Shown one piece after another: positions 10,464 to 18,818 of a DNA stretch of 64,000 nucleotides. The notes beneath the pieces are model-generated. The model ran no database searches, was not told where the DNA came from, and saw only the letters and a list, made by a program, of their open reading frames with translations. The first letter of the stretch is position 1; every line of letters starts with the position of its first letter. Both the position numbers and the translations under genes were made by a program. Origin of the DNA: an uncultured Clostridia bacterium (GTDB lineage Bacteria; Bacillota; Clostridia; Oscillospirales; Acutalibacteraceae); the NCBI GenBank assembly GCA_947623205.1, contig CANQGM010000001.1:62001-126000 (forward strand), in the 5' to 3' direction.

Positions 10464-10964
10464 TTATAATATATATAAACACAAACGGACAGCAAGCGCG
10501 TAACTTGCTGTCCGTTTTGCCCTGTATCTCTCACACCTCCGGGCATTTCTGCTCCGTTCTTCCAGCTTATAGACGACTGTCGAATACGGAAGATTCACCG
10601 ACACACTTACCTTGCTGATCTTCAGCTTGGCAGCAATGCGATTCACTGCTGCGCAGGGCTGTAGCCCCTCAGAAATGTACCCGAAATACAGCTCTTGTAT
10701 CTCCCTGCTTCGTTCTGTTGTCCAACAGCCTCCCGTGATAAGGATCTTCTTAATCTTAGATGTAGACAAAGAAATTCCTTTCTCCTGCAGTTCCCGCTGG
10801 AAAGCTGACAGGGATTTATGCTCCGCACGCTGCCCCGGTGCCCAGTCTTCACCAGGCCCAGCCCCCGCTGCAGGTGGGCAGGTGTTCTCCATACGGTCAT
10901 CGTAAACGTCATTATAAAGGGCGCAGATATAACTGATATATTCCTGCGAGACATTCTTCTCCAT
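10464..10964 (-). CDS. Uncharacterised protein with possible helix-turn-helix, probably mobile-element derived
   Basis: I do not recognise this 166-residue protein with certainty. The start is set at ATG 10964, which has GGAGG directly upstream; the longer frame to 10997 has no ribosome site. The middle has two repeated helical stretches that look like HTH segments, around ISLSTSKIKKILITGG and KLKISKVSVSVNLPYSTVVYKL, and the C-terminus is Arg-rich. Base composition is clearly richer in G+C than the flanking genes, which suggests transfer. The last residues are read through the HtrA terminator stem, so the original 3' end may have been lost or joined here. It could be a regulator left over from an insertion or conjugative element at the edge of the polysaccharide locus. 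Confidence 0.5.
   Translation of the reverse strand: MEKNVSQEYISYICALYNDVYDDRMENTCPPAAGAGPGEDWAPGQRAEHKSLSAFQRELQEKGISLSTSKIKKILITGGCWTTERSREIQELYFGYISEGLQPCAAVNRIAAKLKISKVSVSVNLPYSTVVYKLEERSRNARRCERYRAKRTASYALAVRLCLYIL
10483..10518 (+). terminator. Rho-independent terminator of the HtrA gene
   Basis: A 14-bp perfect stem, AAACGGACAGCAAG (10483-10496) paired with CTTGCTGTCCGTTT (10504-10517), a 7-nt loop and a short T run. It lies 23 bp after the HtrA stop codon. The 3' end of the minus-strand gene at 10464-10964 runs through it. Confidence 0.9.
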
Positions 10965-11093
10965 AGTACCTCCGACTAAAACCATGTCAATTAACACAAG
11001 CGTAAAGCCACAACCGGGATCCTGTTGCAGGATTTCCGGCAGGCTTTGTGGATATAGCTCTATGCTTATATTTACTTTTAAACTGAAAATCGA

Positions 11094-12209
11094 TTAAAAG
11101 GCATTTCTACTCATTTCCATAGCGGCTGCCACAACCTGATCCATATCATAATACTTGTACTCCGCCAATCTTCCGCCAAAAATGACGTTCTTCTCAGTGT
11201 CGGCAAGCATCTTATACTCCGCATACAACGCCGAATTTTTTTCATCATTAACCGGGTAATACGGCTCATCGCCTGGCTTCCATTCGCTGCTGTATTCCCG
11301 GCTGATGACCGTCTTCGGCAGATCGTTGCCGTTCTCGTCCTTGCCGAACTCGAACCACTTGTGTTCGATGATCCGCGTCCACGGAGTTTCTCGGTCAGTA
11401 TAGTTGACGGCGGCGTTGCCCTGGAAGTTAGGTTTGTTGAGTAGCTCGGTCTCAAAACGCACAGAACGATACTTTAAATAGCCCAACTTATAGCCGAAAT
11501 AAGCGTCTATCGGACCGGTATAGACGACGGTTTCGGCAAGCTTGTCCAGCTTCGCCTTATGCTCCAGATAGTCAATGCCGAGGCGCACTTCGATGCCCTC
11601 AAGCATATGCTCGACCATCTTCGTGTAACCGCCAATTGGAATTCCCTGATAAAGTGCGTTAAAGTAGTTGTTGTCGAAAGTCAGGCGAACAGGCAGGCGT
11701 CTGATTATGAACGCGGGCAGGTCTTTACAGTCACGACCCCACTGCTTTTCCGTGTAGCCCTTGACGAGCTTTTCGTAGATGTCCGTGCCGACGAGGGAGA
11801 TGGCCTGTTCTTCGAGATTCTTCGGCTCGGTGATTCCCGCCGCTTTGCGCTGCTCGTCGATCTTCGCCGCCGCTTCCTCAGGCGTCGTCACGCCCCACAT
11901 CTTATTGAACGTGTACATGTTAAACGGCAGCGAGTAGAGTTCGCCCTTGTAATTCGCGACCGGTGAATTCGTGAAGCGATTGAATTCAGCAAATTGATTC
12001 AGGTAGTTCCACACGGCTTTGTTGTTCGTGTGAAAAATGTGCGCTCCGTATTTGTGGACGTTTATGCCCTCGACGCGCTCAGTGTAGACGTTTCCGGCGA
12101 CGTGCGTGCGCTTGTCAATGACGAGGACGGATTTGCCCGCCTCGTGCAGCTGCTGTGCGACGGTGGCGCCGTACAACCCAGAACCAATTATTAAGTAGTC
12201 GTATTTCAT
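11094..12209 (-). CDS. glf: UDP-galactopyranose mutase
   Basis: FAD enzyme that converts UDP-galactopyranose to UDP-galactofuranose, the donor for galactofuranose residues in surface glycans. The N-terminal Rossmann motif IIGSGLYGATVAQQL and the conserved Glf regions (YGAHIFHTNN, FNMYTF, EKQWGRD, YTGPIDAYF, ISREYS) are present. At 371 aa it is full length. It is the last gene of the minus-strand polysaccharide string, 8 bp after the acyltransferase frame. A GlfT-like transferase at 20662-21639 would use the product. The gene is visibly richer in G+C than the wzx/wzy genes before it, in keeping with a mosaic locus. Confidence 0.96.
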   Translation of the reverse strand: MKYDYLIIGSGLYGATVAQQLHEAGKSVLVIDKRTHVAGNVYTERVEGINVHKYGAHIFHTNNKAVWNYLNQFAEFNRFTNSPVANYKGELYSLPFNMYTFNKMWGVTTPEEAAAKIDEQRKAAGITEPKNLEEQAISLVGTDIYEKLVKGYTEKQWGRDCKDLPAFIIRRLPVRLTFDNNYFNALYQGIPIGGYTKMVEHMLEGIEVRLGIDYLEHKAKLDKLAETVVYTGPIDAYFGYKLGYLKYRSVRFETELLNKPNFQGNAAVNYTDRETPWTRIIEHKWFEFGKDENGNDLPKTVISREYSSEWKPGDEPYYPVNDEKNSALYAEYKMLADTEKNVIFGGRLAEYKYYDMDQVVAAAMEMSRNAF

Positions 12210-12217
12210 ATAACCTC

Positions 12218-13251
12218 CTAAATTTTCAGCAAATATTTACTAAATGGTAACTTTGATAATATATAGGTTGCCGCAAATGATAGTACCGTAATAAGTATAA
12301 AATACGCAAATGAAATAAGGACACTGTCAATGGTAATGAAATGTACACATACAGTATTAATAAGGGGATGGATTATAAACACCCCCATCGTTAGTGGTGA
12401 TAGAATTTCTATATATTTCCCCATCACGCTCAAATCTGCTCTTATCACTAAAGAAACAATTAAAATTATCCAAACAATCTCAAAAAAACTATCGTACACA
12501 TATTCAGCATAAGTATTATGTAAAACAAAGCTTCCTACCAGGTATTGATATACTACATTTATTGCTGACCAGATTATCAGAATGAAAATATGCTGTTTAA
12601 CTGTAATCTTGTCTATAATATGTGCAAATAAGCAGAACCCCCCCCGATTGAAAAATACTGTATCCATGTCCATACTCTAAAGGTCTGAATAACATTTTTC
12701 TGTATAGGGGTATTCATGCAAAATGACATTGCCTGTATGCATACACATGTCAGGGCAAATATCCCCCAAAATCGTTTCCATTTTTTATCTCCATAAGCAG
12801 CTCTATGGATTAGCGGAAGTAGCAGATATAGTATTATCATGGCTCCAAGATACCAAAACTGCCACATTCTCCCCTTCTGTATAAATGGGCGATAAGAGAT
12901 GTCCTGAAGAAATGATATAAAATCAAACCCTTTCCCTAAAAGAATTTTGAGGCACATAATACATAAATTTACTCCAACATTCCATATTACAACAACGCGA
13001 ACTATATTTAAACACTTTTTAAGGCAGTATTTGAAAGTTAACGCCTTACGTTGAAGAAGTATGTATCCTGTTGAAAAGAAGAATACAGGTATTGCAAAAC
13101 CGCAGAAATAATGCATAAGCGCATTAGCTGTTGACAAGTCTTTTTGAAGAGTATGTAAACCAATAACCGCAATGCATGCAATTATTTTAAGAAAGTCGAT
13201 GTTAATATCTCGTTTATTATTTCTACAATTTATAGATGATAGTGAATTCAT
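12218..13251 (-). pseudogene. Membrane acyltransferase 3 family protein, frameshifted at a G8 tract (possibly phase-variable)
   Basis: Integral-membrane O-acyltransferase (Acyltransferase_3 type) that would add acetyl groups to the surface glycan. The first frame begins at ATG 13251 (ribosome site AGAGGA) and has the family start INIDFLKIIACIAVIGLH and about six membrane helices, then ends early after YFSIGG. The second frame continues FCLFAHII with the remaining helices and the FIIHPLI motif up to 12218. The two frames meet at eight consecutive C (12638-12645 on the plus strand). Six or nine would restore one protein of about 340 aa, the usual size. So the gene is either off by slippage, truly dead, or affected by a consensus error. 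Confidence 0.8.
12638..12645 (-). repeat. Homopolymeric G8 tract in the acyltransferase gene
   Basis: Eight C on the plus strand (eight G in the coding strand) exactly at the frame break. A length of 6 or 9 keeps the reading frame; 8 closes it about ten codons later. Confidence 0.85.
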
Positions 13252-13325
13252 AGCAATTGTCCTCTCTTTAACACTATTTAACACATCAAATAAATTTGAA
13301 TATAGAGACGTTTTTATTTTTATGT

Positions 13326-14126
13326 CTATACTTTGCATATTTCCACGGTAATTCCAGACAAAGTTAATATTTCATCTTTAATATGCTTCATATCTTCATC
13401 TGTAATCTTGTTCAATTCCAATGGTTCCTTGCCAAGGGAGTGATACTTATTCTTTCCCAGATTATGTTCTTTAATTATTTCAACCTTGATAGGATTATAT
13501 TTTTTTAATAATCGTACAATTTGAGTAACGTTTTCACTGAAATCAGTGAATCCCCCTATTATCGGAATTCTGAACACAACAGATTTTTGTGCTGCAAACA
13601 GGAAATCCAGGTTTGACATATATTGTTTCAAGTTTCCTCCAAGAACGTTTTTACATTTATCTCCATTGAGTATTTTGACATCAACATAAAACAGATCAAC
13701 ATATTTCAAAGCGATAGACAGCTTGTCTTCAGGTACGAAAAGGCATGTCTCCACACAAATGTGTATATTTTCATCCTTTAACTTGGCAAGAAGTGGCCCA
13801 AGCACGTCAAACTGCAAAAGCGGCTCCCCGCCTGAAAATGTTACGCCGCCGCGCTGAACTCCAAGTTCACTGCTTTCGTCGGGTTGATCATAGAAAATTC
13901 TGTCTTTAATTATTTCGCTGTATATTTCATCGCAGGACAAATATTCTCCGTATATGCCTTTCTTGCCGTCTTTAACATATTCCTCGGGATATGGGAGAAG
14001 ATTTTCGGGATTTTCACACCACGGGCAGTGAATAGAACAACCCTTCAAAAAAACTGTCGTCCTTATGCCTGGGCCGTCATGTAATGAAAATCTCTGAATA
14101 TTTGTCACAAGCGCTTTGTCATTCAT
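13326..14126 (-). CDS. Glycyl radical enzyme activating protein (radical SAM, PflA-like)
   Basis: Radical SAM activase that abstracts a hydrogen from a glycine of its partner enzyme. The cluster motif CxxxCxxC is Cys30, Cys34, Cys37 (GCSIHCPWC) and the SAM-binding loop is GVTFSGGEPLLQ. At 266 aa with no extra Cys-rich ferredoxin insert between these motifs, it is the short PflA type, unlike many activases of dehydratase-type enzymes. Its probable target is the glycyl radical enzyme at 15590-17632, with the Wzx flippase gene between them. It is in the same orientation with a 4-bp gap to the flippase gene. Finding such a pair inside a polysaccharide operon is unusual. Confidence 0.93.
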   Translation of the reverse strand: MNDKALVTNIQRFSLHDGPGIRTTVFLKGCSIHCPWCENPENLLPYPEEYVKDGKKGIYGEYLSCDEIYSEIIKDRIFYDQPDESSELGVQRGGVTFSGGEPLLQFDVLGPLLAKLKDENIHICVETCLFVPEDKLSIALKYVDLFYVDVKILNGDKCKNVLGGNLKQYMSNLDFLFAAQKSVVFRIPIIGGFTDFSENVTQIVRLLKKYNPIKVEIIKEHNLGKNKYHSLGKEPLELNKITDEDMKHIKDEILTLSGITVEICKV

Positions 14127-14130
14127 TATT

Positions 14131-15573
14131 TCACCACTTTATAAGCTTATTCCCTATCATTTTAATATTTAAAATCAAAAATTCATCCTTTTCAATCAAT
14201 AAAACCAGAAAATATACTAACGCTCCGCTCAGCGCAATCACTATGCTATGAAATACAGAAGGCGTAAGAAGCTTTGTTATTGGTATCAAGACGCAAACCA
14301 TTATTATACCTGCAATGAAATAGTGAATACCTTCTTTTAGCACATGCAATGGTGAAAGTTCCTTTCTAACAATGATCAGCTGAACTACCGCGATAACTGT
14401 CTCTGCTGTTACAGAAGCAATCGCTGCACCAATTGACTTGAAAAAATAAATCAGAATCATGTTAAGGCAGAAATTCGTAATCGCCCCGATAATTACTGTC
14501 ATGGTAAAAATATTTTGCTTTTTAGTAGGAATAAGATACTGTATGCCGGTAACATTATTGATTCCTATCGCAAGAATAAGAAGGGATAAAATCTGCAAAA
14601 GCGGAACTACTTTGTCGTAGCCTTCTCCAAAGAACCATGGCACAAAGTTTCCCGCTGACATTATTATGCCTAAACACATTGGGATTCCAAGGAACCAAAC
14701 AAATCTATACCCGCGATACATATATCGCTGGATATCTTCTTTACTGCCCTTTTCAAACAAATACCCTATTCTTGGCACCATTACTGTACCCAGCGCCGTC
14801 ACAAGCGCAAGTAACATCTTCGATATTTTCAATGCTTGCTCATAGTAACCATTTTCATAGGAACTATCTGTAATAAGACCTATCATCGTCTTATCGAGGA
14901 CCGTATAAATCTGAATGGCTACCGTAGGAATAAACAGTGACCAAACAACTTTAAAATTCTTAAACGGCTGCAGACCCGATAAGGGTACTCTTTTTATATA
15001 TTTCGTAAGATACGCCCAAAGTGATATATTACTGAGAGTTGCAAATAGACCTACGCCCAATACATAGAGCAATATATCCTCTTTGCTCTTGACAAATGAA
15101 AAAATGTATATTATCTGGATGATTTTGAATATAGCATTCCGCGTAACGGTCTTTACGAAATCCTCCATTCCTTGGAAGAACCAGGTTATATCAAAGAAAT
15201 TTGAAACAAGATTTAGGGTAAGTATAAGATAAATCGAGGTATTGCCCTTTTGAAATAGCGCAAAGACCAAGTAGACAAAAATCGTTATCCCCGATATACA
15301 AAAGCCTAAGATCTTGGTATTCCAGAAGACTTTACTACGTTTTTCAATATCATCCTGAACATATGATATCTCACGTTGACCATAAGTACTTATCCCCATA
15401 ATAGCAACTAAGGAAAAGTAAGATACTATTGATTCAACAAAGCTGACTCTTCCGACGCCATCGGGCTGCAAGACGCGTGAGAGATATGGCGCAGTGATGA
15501 GCGGTGTAATTAGAGTTAGAATTTGATACGCTACATTAAATATGTAGTTTAATTTAATACTTTTCTTAGCCAT
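14131..15573 (-). CDS. wzx: Wzx-type polysaccharide flippase (MATE/MOP superfamily)
   Basis: Predicted flippase that moves the undecaprenyl-linked repeat unit across the membrane. The 480-residue protein has about 14 hydrophobic helices and the N-terminal family pattern NYIFNVAYQILTLITPLITAPYLSRVL. The start at 15573 is chosen because GAGGAGAG lies just before it and it comes 16 bp after the stop of the preceding gene; a longer frame overlapping that gene starts without a ribosome site. It is flanked by the glycyl radical enzyme and its activase, and pairs functionally with the Wzy polymerase at 18815-20029. Confidence 0.93.
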   Translation of the reverse strand: MAKKSIKLNYIFNVAYQILTLITPLITAPYLSRVLQPDGVGRVSFVESIVSYFSLVAIMGISTYGQREISYVQDDIEKRSKVFWNTKILGFCISGITIFVYLVFALFQKGNTSIYLILTLNLVSNFFDITWFFQGMEDFVKTVTRNAIFKIIQIIYIFSFVKSKEDILLYVLGVGLFATLSNISLWAYLTKYIKRVPLSGLQPFKNFKVVWSLFIPTVAIQIYTVLDKTMIGLITDSSYENGYYEQALKISKMLLALVTALGTVMVPRIGYLFEKGSKEDIQRYMYRGYRFVWFLGIPMCLGIIMSAGNFVPWFFGEGYDKVVPLLQILSLLILAIGINNVTGIQYLIPTKKQNIFTMTVIIGAITNFCLNMILIYFFKSIGAAIASVTAETVIAVVQLIIVRKELSPLHVLKEGIHYFIAGIIMVCVLIPITKLLTPSVFHSIVIALSGALVYFLVLLIEKDEFLILNIKMIGNKLIKW

Positions 15574-15589
15574 AATCTCTCCTCTATTT

Positions 15590-17632
15590 TCATGCCACTT
15601 TCTCGCTCTCAATAGCACGAGATATGAGAACATCCTTGTATTCATCGGGTAAATCATTAAAGTAGGCACTGAAACCCCAGACTCTGACAACCAAATCCGG
15701 GAATAATTTCGGATCAGCTTTGGCTGCAATCAGGGTCTTACTATCAACAACATTCATCTGAATCTGGAAAATTCCTCCTACAAAGCCTGCACGAAGAAGT
15801 GTGGAAAACTTTTTTAAATTATTTTTGAGAAATCCAGGAGTAGTGATGAAATCAATGACATTTCCGTTCAGTCTATTATCGTTATAGTCGAGTTTCATCG
15901 CAAAGGATAATAACTCAGTTGTAGGTATCGACTTTGAAGAAGAAATATGCACACTGAACGGTTCACCAGTCTTTCTTCCATCTAATGTTGCCTGAATGGT
16001 CTTCGCTCCATCAATATAGTTTGGAGAGCTCAACCCAAATTTAAAACGTCCACCATATTTAGTCGTATATTTTGAAAACTCTGCACTTGTCACAGAAAGA
16101 ATATACTTTGAAAGAGTTACAACATCCTTGTCATCACTACCGTATGCTGGGGACAGTCCTTTTAGTTCTGAAATCAGTCTTTCATTTCCAGCGAAATCAT
16201 TCTTTCGAGAAGAATTCAGTTCTATGATGCTATACTTTTTTTCGTAGAAAACAAGTTTGTTGATATTCAGAATCGAATTTACAACAGCACCTAAGCCAAC
16301 CGAAGTTAGACCTAGATTGTTATATTTTGCTCCCCCGCGGGTAATATCCTTATGTCTTTCAAATGACGATCTACTCAAAAGCGAAAGGAGCGGATCTTCC
16401 TCAAATTCAAGTTTAGTAAGCGGTGTCAGCTTATCACGAATATATTCTTTCAATCTGCTAACATATAATGCCACAACTTCTTCAGTTGAGGATGCTTTTT
16501 CAAATTCCTCCATATCAAAAACTTTTACTAAAGGCTCAGCAAAGTTTAGGGAGGCACAATTATTTGCATCACAGCTTATTCCAGGGACAAGCGGTTCCCA
16601 ACATGCTGCCGTACAATAATTATATGCATCTTTTTCATCAAAACCACAGCTTATCATAGACGGGATCACCACATCATCATTGGACAAAAGTGGAGCTCCA
16701 ATACCTGTAGAAATACATTCTATAGCAAGTTGCAACAAGTCCTCCGGCATATTCACAGAGCATCTCAATAAAACCTTCGGATCTGGCAATTTCAGTTCTT
16801 TTGATACCTCAATAAATAAATAAGTAAGATCATTGCAATAATAACTACCGTCAGGTTCTCTACCCCCTAATATTATTATTTGACCAGTATCGCCTAACAA
16901 AACGCCACTTTTAAACCAATAATAATTATGTAAAACTGAAAAAAAGTGTTTCAGTAAGTCTTTGGCATCATCTCTCGACAATATTCCCTTTTTTATATCA
17001 TTGTTGTACAAATCAAAGAGTATTCTGTCCATTCTCCCTAATCCATTCAATGTATGATTAGTTTGCCATAGCATTTGATTGATGAATAATATCCTTTGTA
17101 GGGCTTCAAAAAAGCTCATTGCCGGGCGATTAAAAATGGACTTAATAGCATTAATTTGCTCCTTATATTGTCTCATTAACTCTTTATCTTCCTCGCAACG
17201 TGCTATATAGTCTTGTAAGCCATTAATCATCGATAACATATTTTTGTTAAATATATCATTGCGATTGCCTATATCAAATTTACCGTCGGTAATATAGCTG
17301 TTTACTATCATATTATAATCAGTCGAGGTATTTCCATAAACGTTGAATTTAGGGCATAGAAATTTAAAGCAATCAATACTATAGAAAAACTTATCATCTC
17401 TTACTGGAGAAACTGTGGCGATATTTACTAATTTAGAGATTCCACCTTTCGATGGAAGTCCTCTACAACATTTGAGATCACGTTTATATTTACTAATAAA
17501 CGCGAAAACATCTTTGCAACTGTCATTTGCAAAAGAATACCGTCTATACAACATATATATATATTTAAGTTCATCGCCAAAGAATGGAATATGGAACAGC
17601 AGCTTTTTAGCAATTCTTGCAAAACTAATCAT
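15590..17632 (-). CDS. Glycyl radical enzyme in polysaccharide locus, eliminase-like active site
   Basis: Oxygen-sensitive radical enzyme of the PFL/glycerol-dehydratase superfamily, 680 aa, shorter than the usual 750-850 because of a reduced N-terminus. The thiyl-radical cysteine is Cys344 in AACWEPLVPG, and the glycyl-radical loop is RVWGFSAYF with Gly653. Cys-x-Glu (Cys344, Glu346) is the signature of glycyl radical eliminases such as diol dehydratase, choline lyase and HypD; pyruvate formate-lyase has two adjacent cysteines instead. That points to a C-O, C-N or C-S bond-breaking reaction. No microcompartment, aldehyde or alcohol dehydrogenase genes accompany it. The only neighbours are glycan genes, so a glycan-related substrate is inferred, not shown. 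Confidence 0.9.
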   Translation of the reverse strand: MISFARIAKKLLFHIPFFGDELKYIYMLYRRYSFANDSCKDVFAFISKYKRDLKCCRGLPSKGGISKLVNIATVSPVRDDKFFYSIDCFKFLCPKFNVYGNTSTDYNMIVNSYITDGKFDIGNRNDIFNKNMLSMINGLQDYIARCEEDKELMRQYKEQINAIKSIFNRPAMSFFEALQRILFINQMLWQTNHTLNGLGRMDRILFDLYNNDIKKGILSRDDAKDLLKHFFSVLHNYYWFKSGVLLGDTGQIIILGGREPDGSYYCNDLTYLFIEVSKELKLPDPKVLLRCSVNMPEDLLQLAIECISTGIGAPLLSNDDVVIPSMISCGFDEKDAYNYCTAACWEPLVPGISCDANNCASLNFAEPLVKVFDMEEFEKASSTEEVVALYVSRLKEYIRDKLTPLTKLEFEEDPLLSLLSRSSFERHKDITRGGAKYNNLGLTSVGLGAVVNSILNINKLVFYEKKYSIIELNSSRKNDFAGNERLISELKGLSPAYGSDDKDVVTLSKYILSVTSAEFSKYTTKYGGRFKFGLSSPNYIDGAKTIQATLDGRKTGEPFSVHISSSKSIPTTELLSFAMKLDYNDNRLNGNVIDFITTPGFLKNNLKKFSTLLRAGFVGGIFQIQMNVVDSKTLIAAKADPKLFPDLVVRVWGFSAYFNDLPDEYKDVLISRAIESEKVA

Positions 17633-17679
17633 CGAATGTCACACACCCTTTCTATATGATTTATGAGTTTAATCCATCG

Positions 17680-17914
17680 TAAAATTCAGGATCAATTATT
17701 ATTTTACAGCACACTAATTCCCATCTGCCATTACACCACCAAGAATGTTTTTTGTCACAACAGGACAAGCTCCTATCATTGTCTTATCTCCAATCACAGT
17801 TCCGGGAAGAATAACAACACCAAAACCAATCCAGGTATATTCGCCAATGACAACTGGCTGAACCTCAGTCTAATCTTGAAAGTCATGATTAACAACATCA
17901 GTCCAAGTCCTCAT
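17680..17914 (-). pseudogene. Remnant of a hexapeptide-repeat acetyltransferase
   Basis: The minus strand from ATG 17914 (AGGAGG just upstream) reads MRTWTDVVNHDFQD, then an in-frame TAG, then about 43 further residues with left-handed beta-helix hexapeptides (VVIGEYTWIG, VILPGTVIGD, MIGACPVV, VMADGN) and more stops where the usual NPA motif should follow. This is the C-terminal half of a LbH O-acetyltransferase with no intact 5' half. It overlaps the end of the GT14 gene by a few bases. It is a decayed copy of the same kind of enzyme that occurs intact twice in this locus. Confidence 0.7.
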
Positions 17915-18818
17915 ATATCCTCCTATTAAAACTATCAGAATCGGCATGCTTATCAAGCATATCAATTAAGGTTTTGGATACCGCTAAATCAACCTTGCGG
18001 CAAAAAAAGGCATCGGTAGCAATAATATCATCAAAGTCCCTTTCGTCTAATATCAAAGGTAAGGATGAATATTCTCGTTTCGGATTCCAATCTATATACC
18101 TAAGTGAATTCCTCTTTTCAATTCCCAAAACATCCGCATACGGATAAACTATAGAAGAAAAGACTAATTCATCAGAACTTGTAGTATAGTGAAACCTTTT
18201 AATAAAGGACTGATTATTATCAAAAAAATCAATAATGAATTGGACGACATCTTTATGTAGAGAAAACCAATTCCAGCCCCCCCTGATAAGATTTTGGTCA
18301 AACTTTTTCCTTGGAACCCAATATATGAGTCTCCTTATTATTCCAGCCAGGTGTAGCTTACACATCCATGGTTTATTGAAAATGTCCATAAAATACCAGT
18401 GATCTAATCTATGTGGGTATTTTTTTTGCTTCCAGTCCTCTAATTCTTCATCAGTATCCAGCATCATATAGCTTCGCTTATTACCTTCAAAAAAAGCGTC
18501 AAATGTTTCCATAGAAACGCACGGATAGTCTTGCCCAGAGATTGTATGAAAGTATTGAAAGTCTAAAGGAAGGCTGATCGCATATCTAATTTGCATCATA
18601 GTACATGCAACTTGGGAGAAACCACCATGCATGACGTTAAAATGACTAATTTGCATAATATTTTTAATGTTTTTAAGCTGGTACTCAAATTCTGATGCAT
18701 TTTTTACCTTTTGATCTATATTGATAAAAAAGTAGTGATTGACTCCGCTAAGCCTTTCTAATATCCTTCTAACTAGTTTAGGCGATCTATGTACTTGTAG
18801 CAAAAAGGCGTGATTCAT
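17898..18818 (-). CDS. Glycosyltransferase, core-2/I-branching (GT14) family
   Basis: Predicted beta-GlcNAc or xylosyl-type transferase of the GT14 group working on the lipid-linked repeat unit. The 306 residues begin with the family pattern HAFLLQVHRSPKLVRRIL and include HYFFINID, FNVMHGGFSQV, FHTISGQDYP and RGGWNWFSL, all characteristic of bacterial core-2/I-branching enzymes. A G7 tract (18277-18283) encodes the RGG of that last motif and is in frame. The gene overlaps the end of wzy by 4 bp. The acceptor and sugar are not readable from sequence. Confidence 0.88.
   Translation of the reverse strand: MNHAFLLQVHRSPKLVRRILERLSGVNHYFFINIDQKVKNASEFEYQLKNIKNIMQISHFNVMHGGFSQVACTMMQIRYAISLPLDFQYFHTISGQDYPCVSMETFDAFFEGNKRSYMMLDTDEELEDWKQKKYPHRLDHWYFMDIFNKPWMCKLHLAGIIRRLIYWVPRKKFDQNLIRGGWNWFSLHKDVVQFIIDFFDNNQSFIKRFHYTTSSDELVFSSIVYPYADVLGIEKRNSLRYIDWNPKREYSSLPLILDERDFDDIIATDAFFCRKVDLAVSKTLIDMLDKHADSDSFNRRIYEDLD
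18277..18283 (-). repeat. Homopolymeric G7 tract in the GT14 gene
   Basis: Seven C on the plus strand inside the RGGWNW codons. The frame is open at this length; a change of one or two bases would truncate the transferase after about 180 residues. Confidence 0.7.

Noticed and set aside
10998..11093. A hairpin with CCTG and CAGG arms as the terminator of glf
   Set aside because: The stem is short and has no T run; the end of the polysaccharide transcript remains undefined.
15574..15729. N-terminal extension of the Wzx protein
   Set aside because: It overlaps the end of the glycyl radical enzyme gene and lacks a ribosome site; the start at 15573 has one and fits the family.
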